From NCBI GenBank assembly GCA_021806865.1, contig JAKAPU010000120.1:1-8376 (forward strand): DNA of 8,376 nucleotides. The letters are read 5' to 3'. Below the pieces are notes generated by a model. The model was not told the origin of the DNA and made no database searches. It worked only from the letters and a program-made list of their open reading frames with translations. The position numbers and the translations under genes were made by a program. This document shows positions 6,100 through 8,376 of the stretch, one piece after another (the stretch's first letter is position 1; every line of letters begins with the position of its first letter). The stretch is from an archaeon (lineage in GTDB: Archaea > Thermoproteota > Nitrososphaeria > Nitrososphaerales > CADDZS01).

Positions 6100-7398
6100 T
6101 CAATCCGATCTCTCCAATTCAGCTAGCTTTGTGTCCTTTAGGAAAAGAGCACCAATCAATGCTACTGCCGTCACTGCAGCGTACGCCGCTATGAGATAGG
6201 GCCAGGCTTTGACAATCCCACCAGACACACCAATGATTATGGGGTAAATCGCTGTGATGAGGACACCTCCGGTTATTAGATTTCCAATTTGCGCAGCTAG
6301 CCCTGCACCAGATGATCTAAACTTTGTGGGGAAGGACTCTGTATACAATGCGGGTAGTACCCCGAAAGTTAGATTCGGAACTGTATATATGACGATAAGC
6401 CCCAAAAGAATTAGAGAAGGAACCAAGGTGTTGATTAGCAGATAAAATGGATAAATGAAAACTATGGTGAGAATTGAGCTAGTTAATATGACATTTCTTT
6501 TCCCAATAACATCCCCCAGAATCCCTCCTAGCAGCATTGAGAGGGCAGAGACCATTGAGCCTACACCAGCGGCGAAAACTACGAATGCTACCGGTAGTTT
6601 GAACGCTTCTAGAAAAGCGAGTGTAAAAGGATAAATGAGAAGCGGTATCACTGTATAAACCCAGAAAGAAGGCAAATACAATATTGTCTTCCAGCGCACC
6701 TTAAGGGCAACAATAGCTGGATGCTTCTCAATTGCTCTGCTTTCGCGTAGAGCAGTAAACAATGGTGATTCCGCGACCTTGTACCTGATTACGATCCCAA
6801 ATACTAGCACCACTGCTCCTGCTAGGTAAATTACCCTCCAGCCCCAATCTAGAAAAGCAACGTGAGGTAATGATGAACTCGCAATCGCGACGCTAAACGA
6901 CCCAAATGCTCCCCCCAACGCGGCAGCGATACTCACAGGGCTAGTCCAGAACGCCCTCCACTTCGACTTCGCTGCGAACTCCGAAATCCAAGACGAAACT
7001 GGTCCCCACTCTCCGCCGATTCCAAATCCTTGAACCAATCGAAACACTATAAGGAGAATAGGAGCGAGGAATCCTATTGTAGCGTATGAGGGAAGAAGCG
7101 CGATGGCCGCTGTTCCAACTCCCATTGCCCCTAAAGTCCAGAGCAGAGCAGTTTTCCTGCCCACCTTATCTCCAAAGTTACCAAAGAGAAAGGCCGCAAC
7201 CGGTCTTGACAGGCCCGTAACACCAAACGCGGCTATGGAAAATGGAAAAGCTAGGGCAGGTGAAACTCCACTGAAAAAGATCTCTGGCCAGACAATTGCT
7301 GAGAAGACTCCAGCAATAAGAAAATCAAAATACTCCATCATAGTTCCTAACAAAGAAGCAAGAGCTACTTTCGCTACTAGCGATCTCCGGTATGCCAT
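6100..7398 (-). CDS. MFS transporter, metabolite:H+ symporter (MHS) type
   Basis: This 432-residue polytopic membrane protein is intact from ATG 7398 to TGA 6100-6102, with about twelve hydrophobic segments. Family marks are GTMMEYFDF in helix 1 (18-26), MFS motif A FGNFGDKVGRKTAL (72-85), RLVQGFGIGGEWGPVSSWISE (120-140, with the GGEWG of MHS proteins), DWGWRVIYLAGA (184-195), VAESPLF (208-214), a second motif-A-like GGILGDVIGKR (291-301) and ESFPTKFRSSGAG (354-366). MHS carriers (ProP, KgtP, ShiA and aromatic-acid relatives) import organic acids or betaines with protons across the cytoplasmic membrane. D77, R81 and K82 in motif A are the usual charged positions. The substrate cannot be read from the sequence. 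There is no Shine-Dalgarno sequence; a TTATTA box lies about 30 bases before the ATG on the coding strand. It is transcribed in the same direction as the small subunit and amidase and divergently from the binding protein. A physiological link to the decarboxylase or amidase is inference from proximity. Confidence 0.92.
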   Translation of the reverse strand: MAYRRSLVAKVALASLLGTMMEYFDFLIAGVFSAIVWPEIFFSGVSPALAFPFSIAAFGVTGLSRPVAAFLFGNFGDKVGRKTALLWTLGAMGVGTAAIALLPSYATIGFLAPILLIVFRLVQGFGIGGEWGPVSSWISEFAAKSKWRAFWTSPVSIAAALGGAFGSFSVAIASSSLPHVAFLDWGWRVIYLAGAVVLVFGIVIRYKVAESPLFTALRESRAIEKHPAIVALKVRWKTILYLPSFWVYTVIPLLIYPFTLAFLEAFKLPVAFVVFAAGVGSMVSALSMLLGGILGDVIGKRNVILTSSILTIVFIYPFYLLINTLVPSLILLGLIVIYTVPNLTFGVLPALYTESFPTKFRSSGAGLAAQIGNLITGGVLITAIYPIIIGVSGGIVKAWPYLIAAYAAVTAVALIGALFLKDTKLAELERSD

Positions 7399-7425
7399 TG
7401 GTTTTCGGGCTGTGATTCTAGTTGC

Positions 7426-7431
7426 TAATAA
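7426..7431 (-). promoter_or_regulatory. Candidate TATA box for the MFS transporter
   Basis: TTATTA on the reverse strand, preceded by GC (GCTTATTA), lies 28-33 bases before the ATG at 7398. That spacing fits an archaeal TATA box with a leaderless or nearly leaderless transcript, consistent with the lack of a Shine-Dalgarno sequence. Confidence 0.35.
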
Positions 7432-7613
7432 GCAGTGATGGTGTCTGAATTTGCTACAGACAGCTATTAGATGGACTGGATCGCAAAGGAGAAATCAACT
7501 ACGGTTAAGCAGCGCCTTCGAACGATCGAATAGGCGCATTGAAAAATTGGTGATCGCCACAAATCGCAAACCAGAAAATGGTTCATTTGCGCAAGACTCG
7601 TTTGAGAGAACAC

Positions 7614-7630
7614 TGAAATCCTTGATTTCA
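7614..7630. repeat. Short hairpin TGAAATC-CTT-GATTTCA
   Basis: A perfect 7-base inverted repeat with a three-base loop, followed on the forward strand by TAATATAC. It lies in the divergent region about 215 bases from the transporter start and 275 from the binding-protein start. It may be a regulator site or the end of an old transcript; no role is assigned. Confidence 0.35.
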
Positions 7631-7858
7631 TAATATACAAGAAGCATTTTCAGCTTTGCACCAGGATTCTTCCACTCCATGTAGGCTTCTTCCACTGCTT
7701 GGTAACAAGAAGGTAATCTGCTATGTCATACAATTCAAAGAGAGAAAGAAGCCTAGAATAGAGTAAGAATCTGAACTGAAATTGCAGAATGGTTTACTCG
7801 CACATTTATGTCGGCCGGGACAATTCTGAAACGTATGTTTGATCTCCTTACTGACTCG

Positions 7859-7874
7859 CTCCAAAACGCTTAAG
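7859..7874 (+). promoter_or_regulatory. Candidate promoter of the ABC binding protein, CTCCAAAACGCTTAAG
   Basis: An A-rich block (BRE-like) followed by CTTAAG (TATA-like), centred about 33 bases before the ATG at 7905. The first 14 bases match the UbiD upstream motif at 1243-1256 in 13 positions. A transcription start about 26 bases downstream would leave a leader of roughly seven bases. Confidence 0.4.
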
Positions 7875-7904
7875 GAACCGCATCTAGTCGGCTCAATGAT
7901 ACCA

Positions 7905-8376
7905 ATGACACGATGGCCCAAGAGACGCGGAAAGAGACGAGGGATAACAAGAACCACCGCAGGAATAGCCGCAATCATTGTCGTATTACTTGCAGTGGCT
8001 ACTTATTCAGCCATCAATTTCGGAAAGAGTGCATCACCAACTTCTACCACAACTTCTTTGCAAACTGCGAATCTTACAGTTGGAATCCTCCCAACTGCTG
8101 ACACCGTTCCGTTCTTAGTTGCAATCCAGAACGGCTATTTTGCACAACAGGGAATAAACATCACGCTTAAATTTATGAGCGGAGGGCCAACCGTGGCTCC
8201 AGCTGTAGCCCAAGGTTCAATCCAAATTGGGGCAGCAAATCCAATTGCAATCATGGCTGCGGACGAACAGGGTTTTGATTTCAAGTATATCGCACCGAGC
8301 GATGTCACCTCATATCCAAACGGCACTCAGACCACAACATACGTTCCCGGCGTTTCGACCCACATACTGGGCGTTT
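7905..8376 (+). CDS. ABC transporter solute-binding protein (SsuA/THI5-like), 5' part
   Basis: An ATG at 7905 opens a frame that stays open for 157 codons to the window edge. The protein begins MTRWPKRRGKRRGITR, strongly basic, then a hydrophobic segment at about 19-37 (GIAAIIVVLLAVATYSAI), then a Ser/Thr-rich linker (SASPTSTTTS). The mature part opens with LTVGILPTADTVPFLVAIQN, GYFAQQGINITLKF, GGPTVAPAVAQGSIQIGAAN and PIAIMAADEQG. This is the first lobe of NMT1/THI5/SsuA-type periplasmic-binding folds, which deliver nitrate, sulfonates, pyrimidine precursors or other small organics to an ABC importer. There is no lipobox Cys, so the N-terminal helix probably anchors it on the outer face of an archaeal membrane. 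The permease and ATPase expected with it would lie to the right. Ligand unknown. The divergently transcribed transporter could serve a related compound, but that is inference. Confidence 0.85.
   Translation, partial: MTRWPKRRGKRRGITRTTAGIAAIIVVLLAVATYSAINFGKSASPTSTTTSLQTANLTVGILPTADTVPFLVAIQNGYFAQQGINITLKFMSGGPTVAPAVAQGSIQIGAANPIAIMAADEQGFDFKYIAPSDVTSYPNGTQTTTYVPGVSTHILGV

Larger units (their letters stand above)
7399..7904. other. Divergent intergenic region between transporter and binding protein
   Basis: About 500 bases lie between two divergent genes, so both promoters should be here. Short frames occur on both strands (for example a GTG-start reverse frame at 7495-7695), but none is recognisable. 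Notable contents are the TATA-like box at 7426-7431, the hairpin at 7614-7630, and the upstream motif at 7859-7874. No RNA gene or mobile-element end was recognised. Confidence 0.5.

Noticed and set aside
7103..7438. Forward-strand 111-codon frame
   Set aside because: Antisense to the N-terminal part of the intact MFS transporter, with no independent support.
7495..7695. Reverse-strand frame with GTG start, product beginning MEEAYMEWKNPGAKLKMLL
   Set aside because: Plausible-looking composition but no recognised domain, no start signal, and no context; kept out of the gene list.
7721..7978. Reverse-strand 85-codon frame
   Set aside because: Overlaps the start and signal segment of the binding protein on the other strand and resembles the complement of its hydrophobic region.
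1..8376. CRISPR arrays, tRNA or rRNA genes, toxin-antitoxin or defence systems
   Set aside because: No regularly spaced repeats, no cloverleaf-like or rRNA-like sequence, and no defence-type domains were seen on either strand.

Overview
The window looks archaeal. The three intact or near-intact genes (UbiD, the major-facilitator transporter, the solute-binding protein) have no visible Shine-Dalgarno sequence, and AT-rich TATA-like elements sit about 20-45 bases before their start codons, as expected for leaderless or short-leader archaeal transcripts. The solute-binding protein has a basic N-terminus, one hydrophobic segment and a Ser/Thr-rich linker without a lipobox Cys, a common archaeal surface-protein layout. 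Lineage cannot be fixed from the sequence; an acidophilic or soil archaeon (Thermoplasmata- or Thaumarchaeota-like) is only a guess.

Layout: 1-189 holds the 5' end of an IS3-type helix-turn-helix transposase subunit that runs off the left edge. 373-675 is the C-terminal remnant of a different DDE transposase, and 676-1264 has no confident gene. 1295-2737 (+) is an intact UbiD-family prenyl-FMN decarboxylase. It is followed at once by a frameshifted C-terminal remnant of an IS3-type integrase (about 2745-2990). 3147-5778 (-) is one amidase-signature gene, split by an IS630-family element (3859-5039) and also broken by three frameshifts. A small GatC/AtzG-like ORF (5775-5975, -) overlaps the amidase start by four bases. 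6100-7398 (-) is an intact MFS transporter of the metabolite:H+ symporter type. Across a 506-base divergent region, 7905-8376 (+) is the start of a SsuA/THI5-like ABC solute-binding protein that runs off the right edge.

Taken together this is an accessory metabolic island (small-molecule uptake, decarboxylation, amide hydrolysis) that insertion sequences have colonised and are eroding. The clearest result is the reconstruction of the IS630 insertion: it sits in a CTAG target with a duplicated TA, and removing the element plus one TA joins the two amidase halves in frame at a position matching the family. I found no convincing novel defence or mobile system; the most useful leads are the amidase/small-subunit pair, the shared 14-base upstream motif, and the two similar terminator-like sites.
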